A stretch of DNA of 38,157 nt from JBBDWJ01 sp040902925 (GTDB lineage: Bacteria; Acidobacteriota; Terriglobia; Bryobacterales; UBA6623), in contig JBBDWJ010000120.1 of NCBI GenBank assembly GCA_040902925.1, positions 1-38,157 of the forward strand. The letters are read 5' to 3'. A model generated the notes under the pieces. That model had not been told where the DNA came from. It saw nothing but the letters and a program-made list of their open reading frames with translations, and made no database searches. The translations under genes and the position numbers were made by a program. Each line of letters starts with the position of its first letter. The stretch's first letter is position 1. Of the stretch, positions 1 to 9,563 are shown in pieces.

Positions 1-24
1 TGCATAGCGCACTCGAAGAGGTGC

Positions 25-31
25 AAAGGAG
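25..31 (+). promoter_or_regulatory. Ribosome binding site of the first small gene
   Basis: AAAGGAG lies eight bases before the ATG at 40. This is a strong Shine-Dalgarno match and the main reason to believe that the short downstream frame is translated. Confidence 0.6.
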
Positions 32-39
32 AACCAGCC

Positions 40-300
40 ATGAAGAAGAATAACATTGCGCAGAACCACAAGGAAGCCAACAGCCAGCAGGATTGGCGGA
101 CGATGGAGGGACGCTCTGCGGCTGTGGGAGGTCAACAGGACAACGACTCTGAAAACACCGCGTTCGCGGCGACTGCGCTGGTGACTCAGAGCCTCTTCGG
201 AGAGCTCGTGGGACAGATGGCAGCGCCGCCTCCCGATTCGAACTCCAACCTGCAGCGAGCCCATTCAGGCTCACCAAGACGGCGAATGGAAGCCGGGTGA
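40..300 (+). CDS. Small hypothetical protein, 86 aa
   Basis: I do not recognise this protein. It is hydrophilic and rich in Asn, Gln and Ser at the N-terminus (MKKNNIAQNHKEANSQQ), with no signal peptide or membrane segment. A short hydrophobic patch around residues 42-60 (TAFAATALVTQSLFGELVG) could form one helix. A proline/serine stretch and a basic RRR tail follow. The start is chosen for the AAAGGAG ribosome binding site eight bases upstream. The DinB gene downstream is on the other strand and ends at 463, so the two converge. No function is proposed. The frame could be spurious, but the ribosome site argues for a real short gene. Confidence 0.5.
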   Translation: MKKNNIAQNHKEANSQQDWRTMEGRSAAVGGQQDNDSENTAFAATALVTQSLFGELVGQMAAPPPDSNSNLQRAHSGSPRRRMEAG

Positions 301-462
301 TGGGAGTCCACCGAAACTCAGAGCGATCCTGTTGACATCAACCAGCCGTCTCATGGAAGTCACCACGTTTTCGCAGTGTCCAAGCCTCGGTGGCAACCAT
401 TCGGCTGCGCGCGCGAAAACGTGGTGTCCCCGCCGGCTGTCCGCCCCCGTCGACGGTCCGCG

Positions 463-918
463 TCAGCTCTCGCGGAAATGGGCGATGAGATCGGTGGCGG
501 CAGGCGTCAGGCCTGCTTCGCGCATGCAGGAAGCAATTTGACCGCGGTGGTGTTGGCCGTGAAATACGACATGCGTCAGGATTTGGCGTGGCGTATTCTG
601 AAAAGCCTTGCCCGCCGTGGTCACATACTCAATCGGCTGATCGAGCTTCTCTTCGCCCAGCATGCGCACCAAGCCTGCCAGAGCGTGCTCCATCCGCCGC
701 TGCCTTGGCTCGCATTCGGCCAACGTCAGCGCCGGCCAGACTTCAACTGCCGACGAATCGAGCCCGCCGAGCCGCGACAGCCAGGTCTCCTGCGCCCCGA
801 GGATATGGGCGAACAGTTCCAGCGCCCTGGGCGGCGTTTGCGGTTGTTGAAACGACTCCAGCACGCGGCGGTTGGCCCAGCCGTCATAGCGCAATAGATC
901 GGCGAGTTCGACAGACAT
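463..918 (-). CDS. DinB family protein
   Basis: A 151-residue protein of the DinB/YfiT four-helix-bundle superfamily, usually metal-binding proteins or thiol-dependent transferases of unknown substrate. Visible family marks are the N-terminal LLRYDGWANRRVLES helix, the first histidine in LFAHILGAQETWL (about residue 37), and the paired histidines in HVVFHGQHHRGQI (about residues 116-124), which together form the usual three-histidine metal site. The length is typical and there is no signal peptide, so it is cytoplasmic. The start ATG at 918 matches the family N-terminus. It stands alone, divergent from the TonB receptor gene at 1083. The specific substrate cannot be read from sequence. Confidence 0.85.
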   Translation of the reverse strand: MSVELADLLRYDGWANRRVLESFQQPQTPPRALELFAHILGAQETWLSRLGGLDSSAVEVWPALTLAECEPRQRRMEHALAGLVRMLGEEKLDQPIEYVTTAGKAFQNTPRQILTHVVFHGQHHRGQIASCMREAGLTPAATDLIAHFRES

Positions 919-1009
919 TTTTCCAAGGATAGCAATCCCCCGGGTTGTGCTGCAGATCGCGGTCCCTAAAGCGAACCGCTTACCCCGCCCGGTGGTTTGA
1001 CTGGACTTC

Positions 1010-1039
1010 TTGGCGCGCCGCCGAGCTTTGCTCTATGCT
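1010..1039 (+). promoter_or_regulatory. Possible sigma-70-like promoter of the TonB receptor gene
   Basis: TTGGCG (1010-1015) and TATGCT (1034-1039) are separated by 18 bases. A start near 1046 would favour translation from the ATG at 1083 over the upstream in-frame ATGs at 945 and 1035. The same TATGCT hexamer lies directly upstream of the second TonB receptor gene (10228-10233). This rests on pattern matching only. Confidence 0.35.
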
Positions 1040-1082
1040 TGAAGCTAGTCCTTCGCAGGCTCGTGTTACGGGGGCCGCGGCG

Positions 1083-4000
1083 ATGCCAAAAAGCCGCCTG
1101 GACTTGATGAGAGCAATCTTTCACGCACCCCCGCTCGGGTCGCTCCGCCACTCTATCGCTTGGACCCTGTTGGGGCTCGTCTGGCTGACCGCCGCGAGTC
1201 CGCGCGTCGGGGCGCAAACCGCGACCGGCCGCATTTCGGGAACCGTGCTCGACCCCAGCCGCGCCGCGGTCGAGGGCGCGCCCGTTACCGTTCGCAGCGA
1301 GGCGTCGGGGGCCGTGACCGATACCGTGACAAGCGCTTCCGGCGCTTTCTCAATCGTCGATCTGGCGGCTGGATTCTACGCGATCGAAGTCGACCTGCCG
1401 GGGTTCCACCGCCATGTGGTCAGCGGGGTAAAGGTCGACGTGGCGAGCGAGACTTCTCTGCCGCCGATCGTTCTTGCGCTGGGCGAACTTACCGAAAGCA
1501 TCGAGGTCGTCGCGGGCGCCACGCAGGTGCAGACTACGAACGCCGAGATGACGACGACGGTGACCGTCGAACAGATCGAGCGGCTGCCGATCATCGGGCG
1601 CAACGCACTGTCGCTGATTCACTTGCAAGCCGGGGTTGCCAACGCCGGCGCGCATCCCACGGTGATCAACGGGCAGCGCACGTCTTTCAGCAACGTCACT
1701 CTGGATGGCATCAATATCCAGGACAATTTCATTCGCAACAATGCGCTGGATTTCAATCCCAACCGGCCGTTGATCGACCAGGTCAACGAGTTTACGGTCA
1801 CCACGCAGAACGGCAATTCGGCGGTCGGTAACGGCGCGTCGCAAGTGAATTTTACGACGCGCACGGGCACCAACGATTTCCATGGCAATCTGTATTGGCA
1901 CAACCGCAATTCCGCGTTGAGCGCCGGCGAGTGGTTCAGCAACCGCCAGGGGCTGCCGAAACCGTTTCTGAATTGGAATCAGTTCGGGGGATCGCTCGGG
2001 GGCCCGATCGTGCGCAACAAGCTGCTGTTCTATACGAATTACGAGGCGTTCCGGCAGCGCGCCGAGACGCTGGTGAACGCGACGATCCTGACGCCTGACG
2101 CCTCGCGCGGCATTTTCACCTACCGCGACGATAACGACCGCGTGCAGAAAGTGAACGTGCTGAACGCCATGGGAGTTGCGAAGGACCCCAAGGCCGAGGA
2201 GATTCGAGCGCGCATTCCGGGCCCCGGCCAAATCAACAACTTCGACGTGGGAGACAGTGACCGCGAGCTGCTGCGCAACACCGCCGGGTATCGCTTTCTG
2301 GCGCAGAACAACGAAGATCGCGACGCTACGACGAACCGGCTCGACATGGTGCTTTCCGAAACGCATCTGCTGAGCGGGACTTACCAGTACACGCGCGAAG
2401 AGGGCGACCGGCCCGACATCGCCAACGGCTACCATCGGACGCCGGTGATCCGGAATTTCATTCACACCAACTTGATGTCGCTCGGCTGGCGGTGGAACCC
2501 GAATCCGTTTTGGTCGAATGAGCTGCGCGGCGGATTCAACCTGCTGCCCGGCGACTTTCGCACGACCGAGAACCGCGGAGAGCCGCTGATCGGCGGCCTC
2601 CTGTATACGAACCCCACCGTGAATTTTGACCCCCAAGGGCGCTACACCGACACGTTCAATTTTTCGGATAACGTCTCTTGGCTGCGCGGGAATCATTCGT
2701 TTCGTTTTGGCGGCTCGCTGCAACGGGTTCTTGTCGAGAGCTTCGAGTGGGCCGGAACGATCCGGTCGTTCGGCGTTGGGATTGGACTCGACAGCCAATT
2801 CGCGCTGGACGGGAGTTTCTTCCCGGGCGGCATTCCCGGCGACGAGGTCGGCCTGGCGCAACAGTTGCTGGCTACGGTTGCGGGAATCATCGACACCGGC
2901 TCGCAAACGTACAATAGTAACGACGCAAGCGTAGGCTACGTTCCCGGCCAGGAGCAGCGCCGCAACTACCGCCTCAACAGCGGAGCGCTCTACTTTCAGG
3001 ACAACTGGCGGCTGCGTCCGCGCCTGACGTTGACCCTTGGCGTTCGCTGGGACTATCAAGGGCGTTTCGACGAGCGCGACGGGCTGATGCTGACGCCTGT
3101 GAGCGGCCCCCAGGGCACGATCGCGACGCTGCTGTCCGACGCTACGCTGGATTTCGCGGGCAGCCGTTTCGGCCGGCCTCTCTATGCGCGCGATCTGAAC
3201 AACTTCGCGCCGAATCTCGGCGTTGCCTACGACTTGTTCGGCGACGGCAAGACCGCGTTACGCGCCGGCTACAGCATCAACTACGTCATCGACGACACCA
3301 TGAGCGCGGCCGTGAACGCCACCACATCGAACCAGGGCTTGCAGGGAGACCCCAACGAGCGGAATCTGGATCTGCGGCTGAGCGATACTCTGCCGGTGTT
3401 CGATCAGCCGGAATTCAAGATTCCGCGCCTAGCGAGCGAGAATCAGGCGATCGATCGGGCGGCGGCGCTATTCACGATGGACCCCCGGCTGCGAACGCCC
3501 TACGTGCAGCAGTGGAACGTTGGGGTGCAGCGCGAGATTGCCAAAGACACCGTGCTCGACGTCGCGTACGTGGGCAACAAAGGAACCAAGCTTCTTCGCG
3601 GTTTCGACTACAACCAGGTGATCATCGAAGAGAACGGATTCTTGGCGGATTTTTTGAGAGCGCGGTCGAATGCGCGTTTGGCGGAGCAGCGCACCGGCGA
3701 GTTCAATCCGGAATTCAATCCGCTGATTCCGGGCAGCCAGCCGCTGACGGTTTTTCCGCGTCTGGATCGCGGCGGGCTGTTGAACGACCCGACGGTAGGG
3801 GGCATGATTGAATCCGGCCAACCGGGCCAGCTTGCTGCGTTGTACATCCTGAACGACTTCACCGAGGGAACGGATGTGAGCTTCCGGCCCAACCAGAATA
3901 CGTTCGTCGCCGATATGATCACGAACTATTCCAACAGCACCTACCATGCGTTGCAGGTCGAAGTGCGGCGGCGGGTGTCGAGCGGCTTGCAGTTCCAGGC

Positions 4001-4733
4001 TAACTATACCTTTGGAAAAACCTTGACGGATTCGAGCGGCACCCAGGTGCGGTTTGATCCGTTTCTCGACATTGATCAGGCAGATCGCGAGCGGGCGCGT
4101 GCGGAGTTTGACGTCAATCATGTGTTCAACACGAATTTCATCTGGGCTTTGCCGTTCGGCGCCGAACATGGCCGCTCGTTCGGCAAGCTCGACAAGCTGG
4201 TGGGCGGCTGGACGCTCTCTTCGATCGTGACCTGGCAGTCGGGCGCTCCCTTGTCGATCGCCTCGGGCCGCGGCACCTTGAACCGTACGGCGCGCTCGGC
4301 GCAGAATACCGCGGTTTCGTCGTCGACAAAGGAGCAGCTCGACGAGGTTGTCGGCTTTCGCATGACCGGGGATGGGCCGTTCTATATCGCCGCCGGCGCC
4401 ATCAACCCGCGCGACAACAGCGGCGTCGCTCCCGACGGCGAAGAGCCGTTTGCGGGCCAGGTTTTCCTTCATCCTGAACCGGGCGAGCTTGGCAATTTGC
4501 AGCGGCGCATGTTTACGGGCCCGTCGGCGTTCGTATTCGATTTGGCCCTCGACAAGGACCTGCGGCTCAGCGAGACGCGCCAGTTGCGGTTCGGCGCGCG
4601 GATTCAGAATCTGCTCAATCACCCTTCCTTTCTGTCGGGCAATCATTTCCTCGACTCGACGCAGTTTGGCCGCATCACCGATGTGGTTGTGGGAGCGCGA
4701 GTGATAGAATTCCAGGTGCGCTACAGTTTCTAG
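1083..4733 (+). CDS. Oar-like TonB-dependent outer-membrane receptor with carboxypeptidase-regulatory domain
   Basis: A protein of about 1216 residues. From the ATG at 1083 the N-terminus is a signal peptide (hydrophobic WTLLGLVWLTAAS, cleavage likely after VGAQ). A CarboxypepD_reg-like beta-sandwich follows (about residues 46-145: GRISGTVLDPSRAAVEGAPV... ASGAFSIVDLAAGFYAIEV), then a plug-like segment (EQIERLPIIGRNALSLIHL) and a long beta-barrel. It ends in the aromatic QVRYSF expected of an outer-membrane barrel. In Acidobacteriota such Oar-type proteins are numerous and are thought to import oligosaccharides or other large nutrients; the ligand here is unknown. The frame opens further upstream (945), but the signal peptide and candidate promoter favour 1083; ATG 1107 is another option. 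It is monocistronic in appearance. Confidence 0.88.
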   Translation: MPKSRLDLMRAIFHAPPLGSLRHSIAWTLLGLVWLTAASPRVGAQTATGRISGTVLDPSRAAVEGAPVTVRSEASGAVTDTVTSASGAFSIVDLAAGFYAIEVDLPGFHRHVVSGVKVDVASETSLPPIVLALGELTESIEVVAGATQVQTTNAEMTTTVTVEQIERLPIIGRNALSLIHLQAGVANAGAHPTVINGQRTSFSNVTLDGINIQDNFIRNNALDFNPNRPLIDQVNEFTVTTQNGNSAVGNGASQVNFTTRTGTNDFHGNLYWHNRNSALSAGEWFSNRQGLPKPFLNWNQFGGSLGGPIVRNKLLFYTNYEAFRQRAETLVNATILTPDASRGIFTYRDDNDRVQKVNVLNAMGVAKDPKAEEIRARIPGPGQINNFDVGDSDRELLRNTAGYRFLAQNNEDRDATTNRLDMVLSETHLLSGTYQYTREEGDRPDIANGYHRTPVIRNFIHTNLMSLGWRWNPNPFWSNELRGGFNLLPGDFRTTENRGEPLIGGLLYTNPTVNFDPQGRYTDTFNFSDNVSWLRGNHSFRFGGSLQRVLVESFEWAGTIRSFGVGIGLDSQFALDGSFFPGGIPGDEVGLAQQLLATVAGIIDTGSQTYNSNDASVGYVPGQEQRRNYRLNSGALYFQDNWRLRPRLTLTLGVRWDYQGRFDERDGLMLTPVSGPQGTIATLLSDATLDFAGSRFGRPLYARDLNNFAPNLGVAYDLFGDGKTALRAGYSINYVIDDTMSAAVNATTSNQGLQGDPNERNLDLRLSDTLPVFDQPEFKIPRLASENQAIDRAAALFTMDPRLRTPYVQQWNVGVQREIAKDTVLDVAYVGNKGTKLLRGFDYNQVIIEENGFLADFLRARSNARLAEQRTGEFNPEFNPLIPGSQPLTVFPRLDRGGLLNDPTVGGMIESGQPGQLAALYILNDFTEGTDVSFRPNQNTFVADMITNYSNSTYHALQVEVRRRVSSGLQFQANYTFGKTLTDSSGTQVRFDPFLDIDQADRERARAEFDVNHVFNTNFIWALPFGAEHGRSFGKLDKLVGGWTLSSIVTWQSGAPLSIASGRGTLNRTARSAQNTAVSSSTKEQLDEVVGFRMTGDGPFYIAAGAINPRDNSGVAPDGEEPFAGQVFLHPEPGELGNLQRRMFTGPSAFVFDLALDKDLRLSETRQLRFGARIQNLLNHPSFLSGNHFLDSTQFGRITDVVVGARVIEFQVRYSF

Positions 4734-4820
4734 CAGCGAACGAACACCCTTGCCGTTTCTTGTCCCCCCTTTCCCGGATCCGGTTCGTCGCGCCGCCGGC
4801 GTGCGGCGGAATCGAGATTG

Positions 4821-6314
4821 ATGGCCTATTCCTCCTCACCCTACGGAAGCTCGCTGTCGCTGCTGACCGACCTTTATCAGCTCACGATGGCGTGCGGCTA
4901 TTGGAAGGCGGGGATCGCTGAGCGCGAGGCTGTCTTTGATCTTACGTTTCGATCGCATCCGTTCGATGGAGGTTTTAGCATTGCCTGCGGCGCGGCACGC
5001 GTCGTCGAGTATCTCAATGCGCTGCGATTCGACGAGGGCGATCGCTCTTACTTGAAGGGATTGAAGGGCAGCAACGACGAACCGCTATTTGACGACGCCT
5101 TCCTCAACCGGCTGCGCGATTTTGAGTTGCGCTGCGACGTCGACGGCATCCCCGAAGGCACCGCCGTCTTTCCTCACGAGCCGTTGTTGCGCGTGCAAGG
5201 GCCGCTGTGGCAGGCGCAGTTGCTTGAAACGGCGCTGCTCAACATCGTCAACTTCGAGACCTTGATCGCAACGAAGGCGGCGCGTATCGCGCTGGCGGCC
5301 GAGGGTGAGCCCGTGCTCGAGTTCGGGCTGCGCCGCGCCCAGGGCGTTGACGGCGGGTTGGCGGCTAGCCGGGCCGCTTACATCGGCGGATGCGCCGGCA
5401 CTTCAAATGTGCTGGCCGGAAAGCGTTTCGGGATTCCCGTCAAGGGAACCCACGCCCATAGTTGGGTGATGGCTTTCGACAGCGAGATGGAGTCGTTCGA
5501 AGCCTACGCCGAGGCGATGCCGGGTAACGCCGTCCTGCTCGTCGATACGTACGACACGATCCAAGGCATTCGCCGCGCAATCGAAGTGGGCGAGAGATTG
5601 CGAAAGCGTGGTCATTCGCTGTCGGGAATTCGCCTCGATTCCGGCGACCTCGCGGCGTTGAGCATCGACGCCCGCCGTATGCTCGATGAGGCTGGTTTCT
5701 CCACAACCGCAATCGTTGGCTCGGGTGACTTGGATGAGCACGCCATAACCAAGCTCAAAAGCGAGGGCGCGAAGATCGGCGTCTGGGGCGTGGGAACCAA
5801 GCTTTCCACCGGACACGACGACTCCGCGCTGGGCGGCGTATATAAACTGTCAGCGATTCGAGACAGCGCGGGCGCCTGGCAGTACAAGGTGAAGCTTTCC
5901 GAGCAGGCAGCGAAGATGTCGAATCCCGGGATTCTTCAGGTCCGGCGTTTTCGCGTCGATGGCCGCGCCGTCGCGGACGTTGTTTTTGACGTGCCGTCGC
6001 CGCCCAAAGGGCGATGGGTGCTCGTGGAACCCTTCGATTCTTCGCGGCGCACTACTGTTCCTCGGGACGCGGATGGCGAGGATCTGCTGGCGCCGTTTTT
6101 CCGCGCCGGGCGTGCTGTGTTTGAGCCGCCGTCGGCGACCGAAGCTCGCCAGCGCACCCTGGCTCAGATCGCGCAGCTCGATCGCCGGTTCACGCGCCTC
6201 ACTAACCCGGAGACCTATCCGGCGGGCCTCGAGCAAGGCCTGTTCGAAACCAAGCTGGAAATTATCGCCCGCATCAAGCAGGGCGAGTTGCAGCAGACAC
6301 ATTCGCCGCGCTGA
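4821..6314 (+). CDS. pncB: Nicotinate phosphoribosyltransferase
   Basis: A 497-residue cytoplasmic enzyme of the Preiss-Handler NAD salvage route. It joins nicotinate and PRPP to give nicotinate mononucleotide with ATP hydrolysis. Family signatures are clear: LLTDLYQLTMACGYW near the N-terminus, FGLRRAQGVDGG (about 168-180), and GTHAHSWVMAF, whose second histidine (about H213) is the conserved residue phosphorylated during catalysis. LVDTYDT and IRLDSGDLAALS supply the phosphate/PRPP-binding loops. The length fits the longer bacterial form. ATG 4821 is chosen over the adjacent in-frame TTG at 4818. It follows the TonB receptor gene by 87 bases, with no evident functional link. Confidence 0.93.
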   Translation: MAYSSSPYGSSLSLLTDLYQLTMACGYWKAGIAEREAVFDLTFRSHPFDGGFSIACGAARVVEYLNALRFDEGDRSYLKGLKGSNDEPLFDDAFLNRLRDFELRCDVDGIPEGTAVFPHEPLLRVQGPLWQAQLLETALLNIVNFETLIATKAARIALAAEGEPVLEFGLRRAQGVDGGLAASRAAYIGGCAGTSNVLAGKRFGIPVKGTHAHSWVMAFDSEMESFEAYAEAMPGNAVLLVDTYDTIQGIRRAIEVGERLRKRGHSLSGIRLDSGDLAALSIDARRMLDEAGFSTTAIVGSGDLDEHAITKLKSEGAKIGVWGVGTKLSTGHDDSALGGVYKLSAIRDSAGAWQYKVKLSEQAAKMSNPGILQVRRFRVDGRAVADVVFDVPSPPKGRWVLVEPFDSSRRTTVPRDADGEDLLAPFFRAGRAVFEPPSATEARQRTLAQIAQLDRRFTRLTNPETYPAGLEQGLFETKLEIIARIKQGELQQTHSPR

Positions 6315-6402
6315 GTTGGTACCCGGCTGCTAGAATCGGGGTGACGCCTCGAGTCCGCCTCGTCGATCGACGCGCAGCGGAGAAAGCACCCGGAGATTTT
6401 TC

Positions 6403-7581
6403 ATGCCAGAAGCAGTCATCGTCAATCCAGTGCGCACCGCGGTTGGCAAAGCGCCGCGCGGCACTTTGCGGACGACCCGTCCTGACGACATGGCGGCGGC
6501 GGTGATTCGAGCCTCGCTCGAACGCACGCCTGAGTTGCTTCCCTACGAGATCGATGACGTCATCCTCGGCTGCGCCATGCCTGAGGCTGAGCAAGGCATG
6601 AACATGGCGCGCATTGCGGCCGTGCGCGCGGGCCTGCCCGATTCCGTGCCTGGCATGACTATCAATCGCTTCTGTAGCTCAGGCCTGCAGGCGATTGCTT
6701 TGGCGGCGGAGCGCATTCGCGGCGGCGGGGCGGAGGCCATCTTCGCCGGCGGCGCCGAGTCGATGAGCCTGATGCCGCGAAGCGGCCACAAACTTGCGCC
6801 GAATCCTTGGCTGATCGAGCGCCTGCCGCAGACCTACATCAGCATGGGTTTGACCGCCGAGAAGGTGATGGCAAAGTACGGCATCTCGCGCGAGGCCGCG
6901 GATGAGTTCGCGCTCGGCAGCCATCAGAAGGCGTTGGCCGCCCAGCAAGAGGGCCGATTCGACCGCGAAATTGTGCCTCTCGACGTTGAATTTGTCGTGC
7001 CGGTCAACGGAAAGTCAGCGACGCAGCAGGTGTGCTTCGAGAAGGACGAGGGTGCGCGCGCCGATACGAGTCTCGAAAAACTGGCTTCCCTCAAGCCGGT
7101 ATTTCACGTCCGCGGCGTGGTCACTGCCGGCAACTCCTCGCAAACCAGCGACGGCGCGGCCGGTGCGCTGGTCATTTCTGACACCAAGGCGAGCGAGTTG
7201 GGATTGAAGCCGCTAGCGCGCTTCGTGAGCTTCGCGACCGCCGGCGTGCCGCCCGAGATCATGGGTATCGGACCGGTTGTGGCGATCCCGAAAGCGCTGG
7301 CGCTGGCCGGCCTCAAGCTCGACGACATCGGTCTGATCGAGCTCAACGAAGCGTTCGCGGGACAAGCCCTTGCAGTGATGAAGCTCGCTGGATTGAATCC
7401 CGCGATAACGAATGTCAATGGCGGAGCCGTGGCTCTCGGTCATCCGCTGGGAGCGACCGGCGCGAAACTGACGGCGACGATTCTCTACGAAATGCAGCGC
7501 CGCAAAGTGCGCTATGGCCTGGTGACGATGTGCATCGGGGGCGGGCAGGGCGCGGCGGGTATTTTTGAGCGCCTGGATTGA
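6403..7581 (+). CDS. Thiolase (acetyl-CoA C-acyltransferase)
   Basis: A 392-residue type thiolase that cleaves 3-ketoacyl-CoA in beta-oxidation, or condenses acetyl-CoA in the reverse sense. All catalytic residues are visible: nucleophile C91 in NRFCSSGLQA, H347 in GGAVALGHPLGATGAK, and C377 in MCIGGGQGAAGIFE, plus the NEAFAGQALAV motif. Length and ends match FadA/AtoB-type enzymes. The start is supported by GGAG seven bases upstream of the ATG. It sits 64 bases before an acyl-CoA dehydrogenase on the same strand, so a fatty-acid degradation role is more likely than biosynthesis, but FadA and AtoB subtypes cannot be separated here. Confidence 0.92.
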   Translation: MPEAVIVNPVRTAVGKAPRGTLRTTRPDDMAAAVIRASLERTPELLPYEIDDVILGCAMPEAEQGMNMARIAAVRAGLPDSVPGMTINRFCSSGLQAIALAAERIRGGGAEAIFAGGAESMSLMPRSGHKLAPNPWLIERLPQTYISMGLTAEKVMAKYGISREAADEFALGSHQKALAAQQEGRFDREIVPLDVEFVVPVNGKSATQQVCFEKDEGARADTSLEKLASLKPVFHVRGVVTAGNSSQTSDGAAGALVISDTKASELGLKPLARFVSFATAGVPPEIMGIGPVVAIPKALALAGLKLDDIGLIELNEAFAGQALAVMKLAGLNPAITNVNGGAVALGHPLGATGAKLTATILYEMQRRKVRYGLVTMCIGGGQGAAGIFERLD

Positions 7582-7645
7582 ACCTCGCGGCGAAAGCTCG
7601 CAGCGGGGTTTTATCGTCGCGCAGTCTGGTCTGTAGCGAGGCAGC

Positions 7646-9439
7646 ATGTCCACCACCATTTCCGGCACTACGGCGGCGCGTCCCACTTTGCTCGGCGGCG
7701 GGTTTCTGCTCGGGGAAGTCAGCCCCGAAGAAGCGTTCACTCCAGAGGATTTCAGCGAAGAGCAGCAGCAGATCTATGCCACGGCCGACCAGTTCATGAC
7801 CAACGAGGTCGTGCCGACGATCGCCGAGCAGGAAGAAAAAAAACCGGGTGTCGCCCGCAAACTCATGGAGAAGGCCGGCGAGTTGGGGCTGCTCGCAACC
7901 CTGGTTCCTGAAAAGTTCGGCGGACTCGAACTCGATCTGACGACACAAATGATCGTCGCCGAGCGCATCGGCCGCTACGCGTCGTTCTCGACGACCTATG
8001 GCGCACATTCGGGCATCGGCACGATGCCGCTAGTCTATTTCGGCACCGAAGACCAGAAAACACGCTATCTGCCGAAGCTGGTATCCGCGGAATGGATCGC
8101 CGCCTACTGCCTTAGCGAGCCGCAGGCCGGCAGCGACGCGCTGGCAGCGCGCACTCGCGCCGAGCTTTCGCCCGACGGCAAGCACTACGTGCTGAACGGC
8201 GAGAAGATGTGGATTTCCAACGGGGGCTGGGCGGATCTCTATACCGTTTTCGCGAAGATCGACGGCGAAAAGTTCACTGCATTTCTGATCGAACGGACCA
8301 TGAATGGAGTGCGCCCTGGAGCTGAGGAGCACAAGATGGGCATCCGCGGCAGCTCGACGACGCCGCTGGCCCTCGATAATGTCAACGTCCCCGTCGAAAA
8401 CGTGCTGGGCGAAATCGGCCGCGGGCACATTATCGCGTTCAACATTCTGAACCTGGGGCGCGTGAAACTCGGGGCTGCTTGTGTCGGCGGCTGCAAGGAA
8501 ATTCTCGCCACAACGATTCGCTACGCCAACCAGCGCAAGGCTTTCGGGCAATCCATCGGCGAGTTCGGATTGATCCAGCACAAGCTCGCCGAAATGGCGA
8601 TACGGCTGTATGCGACCGAGTCGCTGGCGTATCGTACCAGCGGGCTCATCGACCGGCGCCGCGGCAGTTTGTCGTGGGAAGATCCCGAAGCGGCTCACAA
8701 AGCGCTGGCGGCCGTCGAAGAGTACGCTATCGAGTGCTCGATCACTAAAGTGTACTCGTCGGAGGCGCTCGACTACATCGTGGACGAAGGCGTGCAGATC
8801 CATGGCGGCTACGGCTTCCACCAGGACTATGCGGTCGAGCGGGCCTATCGCGACGCGCGCATCAATCGCATCTTCGAAGGCACCAACGAAATTAACCGCC
8901 TGTTGACGATGGGTATGCTGTTGAAACGCGCGGCCAAGAACCGTCTGCCGCTGATGGCGGCTGTTGAAGCGGCGGCAAAGACGGTTTCGGGCGCCAGCCT
9001 GGAGAAGCCACAGGACGGACCCTTCGCGAACGAAAAACATCTGCTGTATAGAGCCAAGCAGGCAACTCTGTTCTGCGCCGGCGTGGCCTATCAGCGTTTC
9101 CAAAGCGAACTCGATCAACAGCAGGAAGTCAGCGCCGCAGTGAGCGACATGGTGATGGCTATCTTCGCGGCTGAATCGGCCCTGCTGCGCGCGGAGAAGT
9201 TGATCGAGCGCGGGCGGGGGGAAGCGGCGCGGCAGATGACTGTTGTGCTCGTGCAGGATGCCATCGGCCAGATTGAACGTCAGGCCACAACGGCGCTGGC
9301 GGCGTGCGGAGATGGATCGGCGCTCGATCAACAACTCGCCGCCGTGCGAAGAACGTTGAGGCACACTCCTCTCAACACGATTGCCCTGCGCCGGGCGATT
9401 GCCGGGCGGTTGCGCACGGCCGAAAAATACGTCGTGTAG
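7646..9439 (+). CDS. Acyl-CoA dehydrogenase, VLCAD-like with C-terminal extension
   Basis: A 597-residue flavoprotein that catalyses the first, FAD-dependent alpha-beta dehydrogenation of acyl-CoA. Conserved segments are AYCLSEPQAGSDA (about 153-165), MWISNGGWADLY (188-199), the RKAFGQSIGEFGLIQHKLAEM region (297-317) and IHGGYGFHQDYAVERAYRDARI. The catalytic base is E411 in RIFEGTNEINRL. About 180 further residues follow, as in very-long-chain enzymes, so long-chain substrates are likely. It lies directly behind the thiolase gene; together they supply two of the four beta-oxidation steps. An electron-transfer flavoprotein and the hydratase/dehydrogenase must be encoded elsewhere. The ribosome site upstream is weak. 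Confidence 0.93.
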   Translation: MSTTISGTTAARPTLLGGGFLLGEVSPEEAFTPEDFSEEQQQIYATADQFMTNEVVPTIAEQEEKKPGVARKLMEKAGELGLLATLVPEKFGGLELDLTTQMIVAERIGRYASFSTTYGAHSGIGTMPLVYFGTEDQKTRYLPKLVSAEWIAAYCLSEPQAGSDALAARTRAELSPDGKHYVLNGEKMWISNGGWADLYTVFAKIDGEKFTAFLIERTMNGVRPGAEEHKMGIRGSSTTPLALDNVNVPVENVLGEIGRGHIIAFNILNLGRVKLGAACVGGCKEILATTIRYANQRKAFGQSIGEFGLIQHKLAEMAIRLYATESLAYRTSGLIDRRRGSLSWEDPEAAHKALAAVEEYAIECSITKVYSSEALDYIVDEGVQIHGGYGFHQDYAVERAYRDARINRIFEGTNEINRLLTMGMLLKRAAKNRLPLMAAVEAAAKTVSGASLEKPQDGPFANEKHLLYRAKQATLFCAGVAYQRFQSELDQQQEVSAAVSDMVMAIFAAESALLRAEKLIERGRGEAARQMTVVLVQDAIGQIERQATTALAACGDGSALDQQLAAVRRTLRHTPLNTIALRRAIAGRLRTAEKYVV

Positions 9440-9471
9440 TGTAAGCCGGCTCAGGGCTCCCCATATTCGTG

Positions 9472-9488
9472 GTGTAACGTCGTTACAC
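9472..9488 (+). promoter_or_regulatory. Perfect 17-bp palindrome, probable operator
   Basis: GTGTAACG (9472-9479), a single central T, then CGTTACAC (9481-9488). It lies 75 bases before the DinB-like gene. TTACAC inside its right arm could serve as a -35 element with TACCAT near 9508 as a -10 (19-base spacing). The perfect dyad with a one-base centre looks like a repressor site rather than a terminator, since no T-run follows. Confidence 0.5.
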
Positions 9489-9563
9489 AACACCGGCAAA
9501 ATCCTGATACCATTCGGAGCATTGTTCGTTTGTCCTTCCATTCGACGGTTTGAGGAGATACTC

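Noticed and set aside
376..897. 173-residue open frame on the plus strand
   Set aside because: It lies antisense to the DinB gene, has no ribosome site and shows low-complexity Arg/Pro composition typical of GC-rich shadow frames.
1350..3059. 569-residue minus-strand frame inside the TonB receptor gene
   Set aside because: Its codon phase mirrors the real gene; the product is Arg/Val/Gln-rich without any domain.
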